Below are positions 27,583-35,283 of a DNA stretch of 64,000 nt, piece by piece. The first letter of the stretch is position 1. Each line of letters opens with the position of its first letter. The translations under genes and the position numbers were made by a program. Source of the DNA: Isoalcanivorax indicus (GTDB taxonomy: Bacteria > Pseudomonadota > Gammaproteobacteria > Pseudomonadales > Alcanivoracaceae); assembly GCF_003259185.1 (NCBI RefSeq), contig NZ_QGMP01000001.1, positions 2,108,001 through 2,172,000 of the forward strand. Direction: 5' to 3'. The notes under the pieces are model-generated. The model made no database searches, was not told the origin of the DNA, and saw nothing but the letters and a program-made list of their open reading frames with translations.

Positions 27583-27621
27583 CTCCCCGGATTTATGTCA
27601 TAAAGAAGCCTCACCGGGGAG
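27583..27621 (+). promoter_or_regulatory. Hairpin sequestering the ribosome-binding site of the UbiB-family gene
   Basis: CTCCCCGG (27583-27590) is a perfect reverse complement of CCGGGGAG (27614-27621), which contains the GGGGAG ribosome-binding site for the ATG at 27627. The loop contains a second short dyad (TTTA...TAAA). Folding in the mRNA would hide the site. Seen directly; the regulatory role is inference. Confidence 0.4.
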
Positions 27622-27626
27622 TCACT

Positions 27627-28877
27627 ATGCCATCATCATCCGCCCGTCCAGCGGCCAGCACGCCGCGTCTCATCTGGCACGGGCGCAGTCGCTATGTACG
27701 GGTGCTGGGCACCATTCGCCAGTTGCAGCAGGCCCTGTGGCTGCATCGGGACCTGTTGCGTGCCAGCAGCGAAGCCGACCGCATGCCGCTGCATCAGGAC
27801 GTGGCCGATGCCTTTGCCGCGCTGTGTCGGCGCAACGGCGGCGCCTGGATCAAGTTTGCCCAGTTCCTGAGCTGTCGCCCGGATCTGCTGCCGCCGCCCT
27901 ATATCGCGGCCTTCACCGCCCTGCGCGAGGACGCGCCCAGCGCCCATTTCGATGACGTGCAGCCCTGGCTGGAAGAACTGCTCGGCAAGGACTGGGCGCA
28001 GACCTTCAGCGCCTTCAACATTATTCCGGTCGCCTCGGCCTCTATCGCCCAGGTACACCGCGCCTGCCTGGCCGACGGCACCGAAGTCGCGGTCAAGTTG
28101 CAACTGCCCCGGGTACGCCAGGAATTCTACGAAGATGCCGCCGCTCTGCGTGCGCTGAGCCGGGTGCTGGCACCTTTGCTGCGGGAAATCGACCTGCGCC
28201 AGGTGGTCAACCAGCTGATCACCACCACCGAACGTGAGCTGGATTTCACCGAAGAAGCGCGCCACCTGGAAGCCTTTGCCGCCCTGCCCCACCGCGCCGG
28301 CATCCGGGTACCGAAAGTCTTCCCGCAACTGTGCAGCGAACGCCTGCTGGTGACCGAGTGGATGGAAGGCCCGAGCCTGTCACAGGTACTGGAAAGCGAG
28401 GACGATGCGCGTATTCGTCCTCTGCTGGAAACCCTGCTCGACAGCACCTTGCAGCAGGTCCTGGAATTCGGCCTGTTCCACGCCGACCCGCACCCGGGCA
28501 ATTTCATTGTCACCGCCCCGGACACTCTGGCAGTGCTGGATATGGGGGCCGTGGAAAACCTGACCCCCGAGGCACGCCTGCAGTACACCGCCTTGCTGAT
28601 GCGCCTGCTGGGCCAGGGGGAGGCACCGCTGCAGCCCCTGTTCGAGGCCGCCGGCTTCGGCGGTGTGGACGAGGCACGATTGCAGGCACTGTCTCAGGCA
28701 TTGGTTGATGCCCAGACCCGCGACGACACCCTGGTGGACAACCTGCGCACGCTGATGGATGAATTCCGCCGCCTGCGCCTGGTGATCCCCGACCCCTTCG
28801 TGGCCATGGTGCGCGTGCTGATCACCATCGGCGGCCTGATGACCCGTCACCAGATCCCCTTCCGGATGCGAGGTTGA
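27627..28877 (+). CDS. ABC1/AarF/UbiB-family atypical kinase-like protein
   Basis: A 416-residue protein of the UbiB/ADCK family, whose members support ubiquinone synthesis or lipid handling through a protein-kinase-like fold. Visible elements are VASASIAQVHRACLADGTEVAVKLQLP (Ala-rich loop and ATP-anchoring Lys), LDFTEEARHLEAF, LFHADPHPGNFIV (catalytic-loop Asp and metal Asn) and VLDMGAVENL (DFG-like). The family KxGQ motif reads K76-F-A-Q79, so the conserved Gly is Ala. It lacks the two C-terminal membrane helices of UbiB proper, so it is a paralogue rather than ubiB. The start ATG 27627 has GGGGAG 5 bases upstream. Confidence 0.88.
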   Translation: MPSSSARPAASTPRLIWHGRSRYVRVLGTIRQLQQALWLHRDLLRASSEADRMPLHQDVADAFAALCRRNGGAWIKFAQFLSCRPDLLPPPYIAAFTALREDAPSAHFDDVQPWLEELLGKDWAQTFSAFNIIPVASASIAQVHRACLADGTEVAVKLQLPRVRQEFYEDAAALRALSRVLAPLLREIDLRQVVNQLITTTERELDFTEEARHLEAFAALPHRAGIRVPKVFPQLCSERLLVTEWMEGPSLSQVLESEDDARIRPLLETLLDSTLQQVLEFGLFHADPHPGNFIVTAPDTLAVLDMGAVENLTPEARLQYTALLMRLLGQGEAPLQPLFEAAGFGGVDEARLQALSQALVDAQTRDDTLVDNLRTLMDEFRRLRLVIPDPFVAMVRVLITIGGLMTRHQIPFRMRG

Positions 28878-28956
28878 ATCCCTGCGCACGGGGCCGGATA
28901 ATCCCCGCCCGCACAGCGAAACCCCGACCGCAGGCACGACAAGAGAGCAACCCGGC

Positions 28957-29250
28957 ATGAGCGAACGCAAGGACAAGAAGAAAGTCATCGGCGAACCGAT
29001 GACCGACGAGCAGATCAAGGTGTTTCTGGACATCGAACCGGAAAGCGGCCTGAACGCAGACTTCCATGCCTTGCAGCGCGCTTACCGCAGCCTGCGCGAA
29101 GAAGACTTTGACCGCTTCCTGGGCTTTTTCACCGCCGCCGGCCGCAACCCGGCTGCCACCGACCCGCAGGGTCGTACCCTGGCCAGTATCGTGAGCCAGC
29201 ATGTCCGTCATGCGGCCTACGCAGAGATCCTCAAGCGCCACGGCGGCTGA
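28957..29250 (+). CDS. PA4642-family small protein
   Basis: A 97-residue hypothetical protein resembling the PA4642 family of Pseudomonas, with a basic start (SERKDKKKVIGEPMTDEQIK), the FHALQRAYRSLREEDFDRFLGFF core and a C-terminal AEILKRHGG. It has no signal peptide or membrane segment and is probably cytoplasmic and helical. The function is unknown. It lies 79 bp after the UbiB-family gene. Family recognition is from memory of the sequence pattern. Confidence 0.75.
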   Translation: MSERKDKKKVIGEPMTDEQIKVFLDIEPESGLNADFHALQRAYRSLREEDFDRFLGFFTAAGRNPAATDPQGRTLASIVSQHVRHAAYAEILKRHGG

Positions 29251-29559
29251 CTCGCCCCGGTTACAATAATCCGACGAACTTCCGGCGCCGTTCCTCTCCC
29301 CCCTCTGGCGCCGGGCTTGTCCGCCACTCAAGCACCAACTCCTTGATTTTAATAAATTCGTCATCCTGATGTCGCATTCCCCCGGGGGGCCGCCACCGTC
29401 AATACCGTACGATTGTCCCAATTGGACCCCGCGTGCGGGGCTGGACGGTCTGTTCAAATGCGCCAGGACTGTGGCATGGTTCCTCTGATTCCGTTGGCCC
29501 CTCGCCGACGGATAAAAAAATAAAAGCGTTACGCTATTCAGCCAAAAGAGTCCCAGACC
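29251..29559. other. Intergenic region before the unknown exported protein
   Basis: A 309-bp gap with an AT-richer middle (TTGATTTTAATAAATT near 29343-29358), an inverted pair CCGGCGCC/GGCGCCGG near 29282-29317 and a small hairpin CCCCGC/GCGGGG near 29430. No T-run terminator, convincing promoter or RNA gene was recognised. Confidence 0.4.
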
Positions 29560-30798
29560 ATGGATACGACCTCTGTTTCGGCCGGAGCCCGCTGGCTCGC
29601 GCTATTGCTTGCTTTGAGTCTTGCCCTCTCCGCCTTGCCCCGCCTCGGTTACGGCCTGATTGACGACGACGGCCCCGATGACGAGAGCGACGAAGTGACC
29701 GCAGAAGAACTCTCGTACATCGACATTCCCGTCGATGAACGCATCTTCCTGGTGCGCTGGAACGAAGTGCCCTACAACAAGCGCTTCTTTGACTATTCCC
29801 ACGCCGAAATCGAACAACGCTGGGATGAATTCATGGTCGGTGTGCGCGCGCCCTTTCCGTCCGCCGGCTACCTGGAATACATGGGCTCCAACTACCCGGA
29901 GATGCTCAATGGCATCGAGAATTTCCAGGGCTATGAGGACCTCAGTCGCCGCCTGATCGAGGTATGGCGCCTGTTCCTGCGTGGCGATTTCCAGGACGCC
30001 CGGGAAGCGGGCCTGAAACTGGGCATCATGGGCCTTTATCCGGCCATGTTCGCGCAGATCACTTATGCCATCTATCTGGCTGACCGGCAGACCGAGAAAT
30101 ACATGATGCTGCAGGACGTGGCCAACCGCGTACGCGAGCATATCGACCTGATCGAACGCGCCGAAAACGACCCCATCGCCGCCGAACTGGTCGCCTTCAC
30201 CAAGCTCGGCTACGCCTATGCCATCGCCCGGATCGCAGAAGAATCACCGGTGCCGGTGATCGTGGTGCGTGGCTATATCGGCCGCATCAAGGACAACGCG
30301 GAAGAAATCGTCGAACTGATCCCGGACCATCCGCTGGGCCATGCCTTCCGCGCCGCCGTAGACGCCAACATCATGCGCCGCGTCGGCCGCGCCACTGGCC
30401 GCATCACCTACGGCGCCCGCAGCACCGTGGTGGACGAATCCTTCGGCAAGGCGTTCAAAATGGCGCCGGACATCCCCATTCTGAACTACGAGTACGCCAA
30501 CGCGATCATGTACATGAGCCGCAAGCGCGACCTCAACCAGGCCATCGACTATCTCAACAAGGCCACCCGCTACACGCCCACCTGGTCGATGGACGCCCTG
30601 GACACCATGTACGCGTTCAAACGACTGCAGGAAGCGCACCTGTACGACCAGCATTACCGCAGCTTCCGCGCCTTCGAGCGTCATCGCCGCCGGTTCAGCC
30701 GGGTGACCGACCACAACCTGACCAACGTGTTGAGTCCGCCGCTGAACATGCACATGATGGAGAACCCGCACGAATACAAGTTGCCGGACGTTGAGTAA
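29560..30798 (+). CDS. Exported protein of unknown function, helical repeats
   Basis: A 412-residue protein I do not recognise. Residues 1-32 look like a Sec signal peptide (WLALLLALSLALSALPRLGYG). A very acidic stretch (DDDGPDDESDE) follows immediately. The remainder is predicted largely helical and rich in Tyr, Arg and Glu. The region at about 310-350 (PILNYEYANAIMYMSRKRDLNQAIDYLNKATRYTPT) resembles a TPR pair. There is no lipobox cysteine, so it is probably periplasmic. It ends 17 bp before a methyltransferase gene, so the two may be cotranscribed. The ribosome-binding site is weak. No enzyme motif was found. Confidence 0.7.
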   Translation: MDTTSVSAGARWLALLLALSLALSALPRLGYGLIDDDGPDDESDEVTAEELSYIDIPVDERIFLVRWNEVPYNKRFFDYSHAEIEQRWDEFMVGVRAPFPSAGYLEYMGSNYPEMLNGIENFQGYEDLSRRLIEVWRLFLRGDFQDAREAGLKLGIMGLYPAMFAQITYAIYLADRQTEKYMMLQDVANRVREHIDLIERAENDPIAAELVAFTKLGYAYAIARIAEESPVPVIVVRGYIGRIKDNAEEIVELIPDHPLGHAFRAAVDANIMRRVGRATGRITYGARSTVVDESFGKAFKMAPDIPILNYEYANAIMYMSRKRDLNQAIDYLNKATRYTPTWSMDALDTMYAFKRLQEAHLYDQHYRSFRAFERHRRRFSRVTDHNLTNVLSPPLNMHMMENPHEYKLPDVE

Positions 30799-30815
30799 CC
30801 TGTAACGGAGGCCTG

Positions 30816-31436
30816 ATGGGCTGGTACGCCGACACGCTGTTTCCGCCCCTGCTGGACTGGGCCACCCGGCCGCTGAACCGTGATCGTGACGCCCTGCTGG
30901 CCGGGGCGCGCGGTCGCGTACTGGAACTGGGCGTCGGCACCGGCGCCAACTTCGGTCGTTACACCGCTTCAGCCACCGAAATACACGGCATCGAACCCGG
31001 TGCCGCCATGCTCGCCAAGGCACAGGCCACAGCGGCCGCCCTGCCGAACCCGGGACGTTTTCATCTGATCGAAGCGGGCGCTGAAGCCCTGCCCTACCCG
31101 GATCATCACTTCGACACCGTGATTGCCTGTCTGGTGTTCTGCACCATCCCCGACCGTGAGGCCGCCGCCCGCGAAGTCGCCCGCGTACTGCACCCCGACG
31201 GCCAGTTACTGGTGCTGGAACACGTACAGAGCGAGCGACCGCTGACCCGTCGCGTGCAGCACGGCCTGAACCCGGTGTGGCGACATCTGGCCTGCGGCTG
31301 CCAGTTGACCCGCGACACCGGCACCCTGCTGGCCGACCACGGCTTTGACACCTCCGCCCTGCGCCGCTGGCGCCACCCCAAATTGCCCGGCTTCGCCGGT
31401 GAACTGCTCCAGGGTATCGCCACCCGCAGGATCTGA
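30816..31436 (+). CDS. Class I SAM-dependent methyltransferase
   Basis: A 206-residue methyltransferase. Motif I VLELGVGTGANF is at about 35-46, the acidic end of beta-2 is HGIEPG, motif II-like ALPYPDHHFDTVIACLVFCTI and motif III VLHPDGQLLVLEH follow. The arrangement resembles small phospholipid or arsenite-type methyltransferases of the Methyltransf_11 family. A conserved C-terminal WRHLACGCQLTRDT segment is typical of phosphatidylethanolamine N-methyltransferase-like proteins. The substrate is unassigned. It starts 17 bp after the exported protein gene, with AACGGAGG upstream of the ATG. Confidence 0.85.
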   Translation: MGWYADTLFPPLLDWATRPLNRDRDALLAGARGRVLELGVGTGANFGRYTASATEIHGIEPGAAMLAKAQATAAALPNPGRFHLIEAGAEALPYPDHHFDTVIACLVFCTIPDREAAAREVARVLHPDGQLLVLEHVQSERPLTRRVQHGLNPVWRHLACGCQLTRDTGTLLADHGFDTSALRRWRHPKLPGFAGELLQGIATRRI

Positions 31437-31523
31437 GGGCGACGGGGCAATTTGCCGCACCCGGCACTCCCCGCGAGCCGCTAGAATAAAGCGTTGTTTT
31501 ACTTCTTCGATCGGGACATCGCG

Positions 31524-32729
31524 ATGCTGAGCCACTGGAACGATCCCCGCGCCTGGCGCCGTCGACTGCTGTACCTGCGCGGCGGGCTGGTCACCGCGCT
31601 GGGCCTGCTGTTTCTGGTGGCCGACATGCAAGCCGCCTCACCGATTCCCACGGTGCTGGCGCTGTTCTGGCTGGGTCTGCTGTGGCTGCCGTCGCTGTTG
31701 TTCCTGGCCACCCGCAACCGCCCCGGACGCCAGCAATGGCCGCTGCTGTGGCTGGACGTGCTGCTGGATCAACTGCTGTTCCTGGCGCTGCTGCACCAGC
31801 TCGGTGGCTCCACCAATCCGCTCGCCTTCTATCTGCTGTTGCCGGTACTGGTGGCCGCCATGGCCCTGCCGCTGACCGCCAGCGCTGCCCAGACGCTGAT
31901 CGCCGTCACCGGCTATGGCCTGACCCTGCACTGGCATCAGGTGCCCGGCCATGGCACCCACCTGCATGCCCTGACCCACGACATGCATCCGGATCACGGT
32001 GTCGGCATGTGGCTGGCCTTCAGCCTGGTGGCCGTGGTGCTGACCGCCCTGGGGCACCTGTTGCGACAAAGCCAGCAGCGCAGCCTGCGGCATCAGGGCA
32101 CTGCGCTGGCCCTGGCGCTGCAACGCGAACGTATGTACCAGGTGGGTGCCACCCTGGCAGACCGGGCCCATGAACTGAACACACCGCTGTCGACGCTGCT
32201 GCTGCTGTCCGACGATCTGGCCAGCCGCGACGGCATGCCGGAGGATTGCCGCGAAGATCTGGATCAGATCAGCGCCCTGAGCCGCCGCATTGCGGCCTTG
32301 CTGCGCCCCCCCGCCAGCAATGCGGAGGACAACAGCGCGAAACGCCCCCTGTCCGAGCTGTGTCAGGAACTGGCCGCCACGCTGCGCCATCTGGCCCCAT
32401 CGATGCGGGTCACCTGGGAAGGCCCCGACGATCCGGTGCTGGGCAACATCGCCACCTGGCAGCGCGTGCTGGCCAACCTGGGCTATAACGCCTGCGATGC
32501 CGGGGCCAGCCGGTTGCAGGTCGCCTGCCGCCGCGACGGGGATGTTATCCTTGTGCAGATCAGCGACGATGGCCCGCGACAGACCGCGCAGCGCGACCGC
32601 GACGGCCTGGGTATCGGCCTGGCGCTGGTGGAAACCAGCCTGGCCGCCCTCGGCGCCACCCTGACCCTGGATTTCGACCACCGCTGGACACAGGCCCGCA
32701 TTGCCCTGCCAGCGCGCCACACTGACTGA
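31524..32729 (+). CDS. RegB/PrrB-like membrane histidine kinase
   Basis: A 401-residue sensor kinase. About six hydrophobic segments lie in residues 20-180. The loop GGSTNPLAFYLLLP (94-107) matches the GGxxNPF quinone-site motif of RegB. The phospho-acceptor is His216 in ADRAHELNTPLSTL. The ATPase domain has an N-box near NLGYNACDAGA and a G-box GLGIGLALVETSLAALGATL. In RegB a redox-active Cys sits about 50 residues after the His; here the aligned position appears to be Ile, and Cys242 lies earlier. Pseudomonas RoxS is the nearest relative. It should sense respiratory redox state through quinones. The ATG at 31524 was chosen; the TTG at 31494 is weak. It precedes its regulator by 9 bp. Confidence 0.87.
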   Translation: MLSHWNDPRAWRRRLLYLRGGLVTALGLLFLVADMQAASPIPTVLALFWLGLLWLPSLLFLATRNRPGRQQWPLLWLDVLLDQLLFLALLHQLGGSTNPLAFYLLLPVLVAAMALPLTASAAQTLIAVTGYGLTLHWHQVPGHGTHLHALTHDMHPDHGVGMWLAFSLVAVVLTALGHLLRQSQQRSLRHQGTALALALQRERMYQVGATLADRAHELNTPLSTLLLLSDDLASRDGMPEDCREDLDQISALSRRIAALLRPPASNAEDNSAKRPLSELCQELAATLRHLAPSMRVTWEGPDDPVLGNIATWQRVLANLGYNACDAGASRLQVACRRDGDVILVQISDDGPRQTAQRDRDGLGIGLALVETSLAALGATLTLDFDHRWTQARIALPARHTD

Positions 32730-32738
32730 GGACCCCGG

Positions 32739-33314
32739 ATGCAGCATCTGCTGGTTGTGGAAGATGACACCGCGCTGCGCACCCAGATGCAGCGGCTGCT
32801 GACGCGCCGGGGGTTCACCGTGGGCAGCGCCGAAGACGCCGAGACCTGCCGGGCCTGGTTGACACAGCACAACACCTCACTGGATGCCGCCATCCTTGAC
32901 CTGAGTCTGGGAGAGGACAACGGCCTCGACCTGATTGCCCCGATCCTCGCCCATTCCCCGGGCTGCCGGGTGCTAGTGCTGACCGGCTACGGCAGCATCC
33001 CCACCGCCGTCACCGCCACCCGGCGCGGGGCCTGCAACTACCTGACCAAACCCGCCAGCCTGGATGACATCCTGGCGGCCCTGGCCACCGACAACCTCGG
33101 CGCCACCCCGGCCCTGCCCAGTTCGCCCCCCTCACTGGAGCGGCTGGAATGGGAGCACATCCAGCGGGTGCTGGAAGATCACGACGGCAACATCTCCGCC
33201 GCCGCCCGGGCCCTGGGCATCCACCGCCGTACCCTGCAGCGACGCCTGAAAAAAAGGCCCAGCGCCATGGATTTTGCACGGGATTTCGGTGCCGTGGATG
33301 ACCTGCCTGAATGA
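32739..33314 (+). CDS. RegA/PrrA/RoxR-like response regulator
   Basis: A 191-residue regulator. The receiver domain (1-120) carries acidic residues Glu8, Asp9 and Asp10, phospho-acceptor Asp54 (AILDLSLGEDNG), Thr in LVLTGYGSI and Lys in YLTKPAS. A proline-rich hinge leads to a Fis-type helix-turn-helix (about 145-177), HIQRVLEDHDGNISAAARALGIHRRTLQRRLKKRP, almost invariant in the RegA family. The known family controls respiration, carbon and nitrogen genes in response to redox. It follows the kinase by 9 bp. The last 15 residues are an extra acidic tail. Confidence 0.9.
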   Translation: MQHLLVVEDDTALRTQMQRLLTRRGFTVGSAEDAETCRAWLTQHNTSLDAAILDLSLGEDNGLDLIAPILAHSPGCRVLVLTGYGSIPTAVTATRRGACNYLTKPASLDDILAALATDNLGATPALPSSPPSLERLEWEHIQRVLEDHDGNISAAARALGIHRRTLQRRLKKRPSAMDFARDFGAVDDLPE

Positions 33315-33549
33315 CTGCACGGCCCTTCTTCACGACATTTCCCTGTTTTTTTCATGCTTCGCCCTTCTAAGACACAGCAACGCACTGCAAACTGGCGATA
33401 CCTTCTGGTAGTGTGACGCGCCCTGACCTGAAGGCCCCATGGCGGCACCGGGATACGAACCCGCCCCGCCCTTTCCGGTCAGAACCCTGGACGCCGGTCG
33501 AACCTCGGATACAGCGCGTCAACTTGCTTTGGTCAGGGACTCCGTCTTG

Positions 33550-35283
33550 ATGCCCAGAATCAGAATACAGCCGGGTCGCATACTGGCGCTGCTGGCACTG
33601 TTATGGGCCGGACAGGCCATGGCCAACTCACCCACCGTCCGTGTCAGCGGCGGCGACGATGCCGTGCAGGACAATATCCGGGCCCATATCTCGGTGAGCA
33701 GCGAACCCTGCGACCTGCCCGCCTGGCGCGAGCGCGCCATGCTGCGCAATGCGCGGCAGAACGCCGACCGGGGGTTGCGTGCGCTGGGTTACTACCGCGC
33801 GCAGATCGATGCCCGCCTGGAACGCGACAATGGCTGCTGGCGACTGCTGGTGGATGTCGAACCCGGCCAGCGTGTGATCGTGCGCGAAGTGAATGTGCGA
33901 GTGACCGGCGAAGCAGAGGAAGACAACGCGTTCCGGCAGATTTTTGTCAATCGCCGCATCCGCGAGAACGAACCCCTGATCCACTCACACTACGAAGATA
34001 CCAAGAACCTGCTGGTGCGCACCGCCGCCGACCGCGGCTACTTCGAAAGCCGGTTGCGTGAACATCGCCTGGAAGTCGACGCCGATGCCGGCGAGGCGCG
34101 CATCCACTTGTGGCTGGATTCCGGCCCCCGCTACCGCTTTGGCAGTGTCACCCTGGAACAGGACGTCCTCAACGATGACCTGGCCTATCGCTTCATCCCC
34201 TTTACCGAGGGCGATTACTACGACAGCCGTCAGTTGATCTCGCTGCAGCAGTCGCTCAATGCCAGCGGCTATTACGCTAGCGTACGCATTGACACCGACC
34301 CCGACGAAGAGGCCCTGCGGGTGCCCGTGCACGTCACGGCAACGCCCCGTGCCCGGCACGGCTATATGGCCGGCATCGGCTTCTCCACCGATATCGGCCC
34401 GCGTCTGCGTCTGGGTTACGAGAATCGGCGCGTGAACCGGCGCGGGCATCGTTACAACACCGAACTGGAAGCCTCGCCGGTGCGCTCCGGTGCCGGTATC
34501 AACTACGAGATTCCGCTGGATGACCCGAACCGCGAACGGATCAACCTGTCATCCAGCTTCCAGCAGGAAGAAACCAGCACCAGCGAGAGCGAACGATACC
34601 GCGTGGGTGTTGCGTATTTGCGCGAGCTGCGCACCGGCTGGATTGCCACCACGTCACTGGAATACGAACGTGAATACTTCACCATCGCCAGCCAGCGTGA
34701 CCGCACCGACCTGCTGATGCCGGGCTTCGAACTGTCGCGCACGCGCGGTAACCATCCGATCTACCCGACCCGCGGCTGGACCGTCAGCGGCAAGGTCCGC
34801 TTCGCCGAAGAACAGGCACTGTCCAGCGTCAGCTTCATCCAGGTGCGCGGCCGCGCCAAAGCCGTCATGCCCTTTCTCGGTGGCCGCGTGCTGACACGCG
34901 TCGAGGGCGGTGCCACCGAAGCGGATGAAGTCATCGAGCTGCCCACCTCCGTGCGTTTCTTTACCGGCGGTGACAACACGGTGCGCGGCTACGGCTACCA
35001 GCGCCTGGGCCCACGCAATGACGACGGCGAAGTGATCGGTGGCCGGCATATGGTCGCCAGCAGTATCGAGTATGACTACCTGTTCCTGCCCAGCTGGGCC
35101 GTCGCCGTATTCGTGGATGCCGGCAACGCCTACGACACCCTGAACGACTTCGAAGCCCTGTACGGCTACGGGATCGGCGTGCGCTGGCGCTCGCCCATCG
35201 GCCCGATCCGTATCGACGTGGCGCGACCGTCTGACGGCCGCGATCCCTTCCGCCTGCATGTCAGCATGGGGCCGGATCTGTGA
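33550..35283 (+). CDS. tamA: Translocation and assembly module subunit TamA
   Basis: A 577-residue outer-membrane Omp85-family protein. A signal peptide (about 1-25, ending AMA) precedes three POTRA domains (about 26-260) and a 16-strand barrel. The barrel shows the GFSTDIGPRLRLGYENRRVNRRGH start, the lid-loop motif VRGYGYQRLGPRND (VRGY/F pattern) and the terminal strand RIDVARPSDGRDPFRLHVSMGPDL. With TamB it assembles outer-membrane proteins or helps move phospholipid. The start ATG 33550 begins the signal peptide; the open frame extends to 33439 without conservation. It overlaps tamB by 4 bases (GTGA). Confidence 0.93.
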   Translation: MPRIRIQPGRILALLALLWAGQAMANSPTVRVSGGDDAVQDNIRAHISVSSEPCDLPAWRERAMLRNARQNADRGLRALGYYRAQIDARLERDNGCWRLLVDVEPGQRVIVREVNVRVTGEAEEDNAFRQIFVNRRIRENEPLIHSHYEDTKNLLVRTAADRGYFESRLREHRLEVDADAGEARIHLWLDSGPRYRFGSVTLEQDVLNDDLAYRFIPFTEGDYYDSRQLISLQQSLNASGYYASVRIDTDPDEEALRVPVHVTATPRARHGYMAGIGFSTDIGPRLRLGYENRRVNRRGHRYNTELEASPVRSGAGINYEIPLDDPNRERINLSSSFQQEETSTSESERYRVGVAYLRELRTGWIATTSLEYEREYFTIASQRDRTDLLMPGFELSRTRGNHPIYPTRGWTVSGKVRFAEEQALSSVSFIQVRGRAKAVMPFLGGRVLTRVEGGATEADEVIELPTSVRFFTGGDNTVRGYGYQRLGPRNDDGEVIGGRHMVASSIEYDYLFLPSWAVAVFVDAGNAYDTLNDFEALYGYGIGVRWRSPIGPIRIDVARPSDGRDPFRLHVSMGPDL

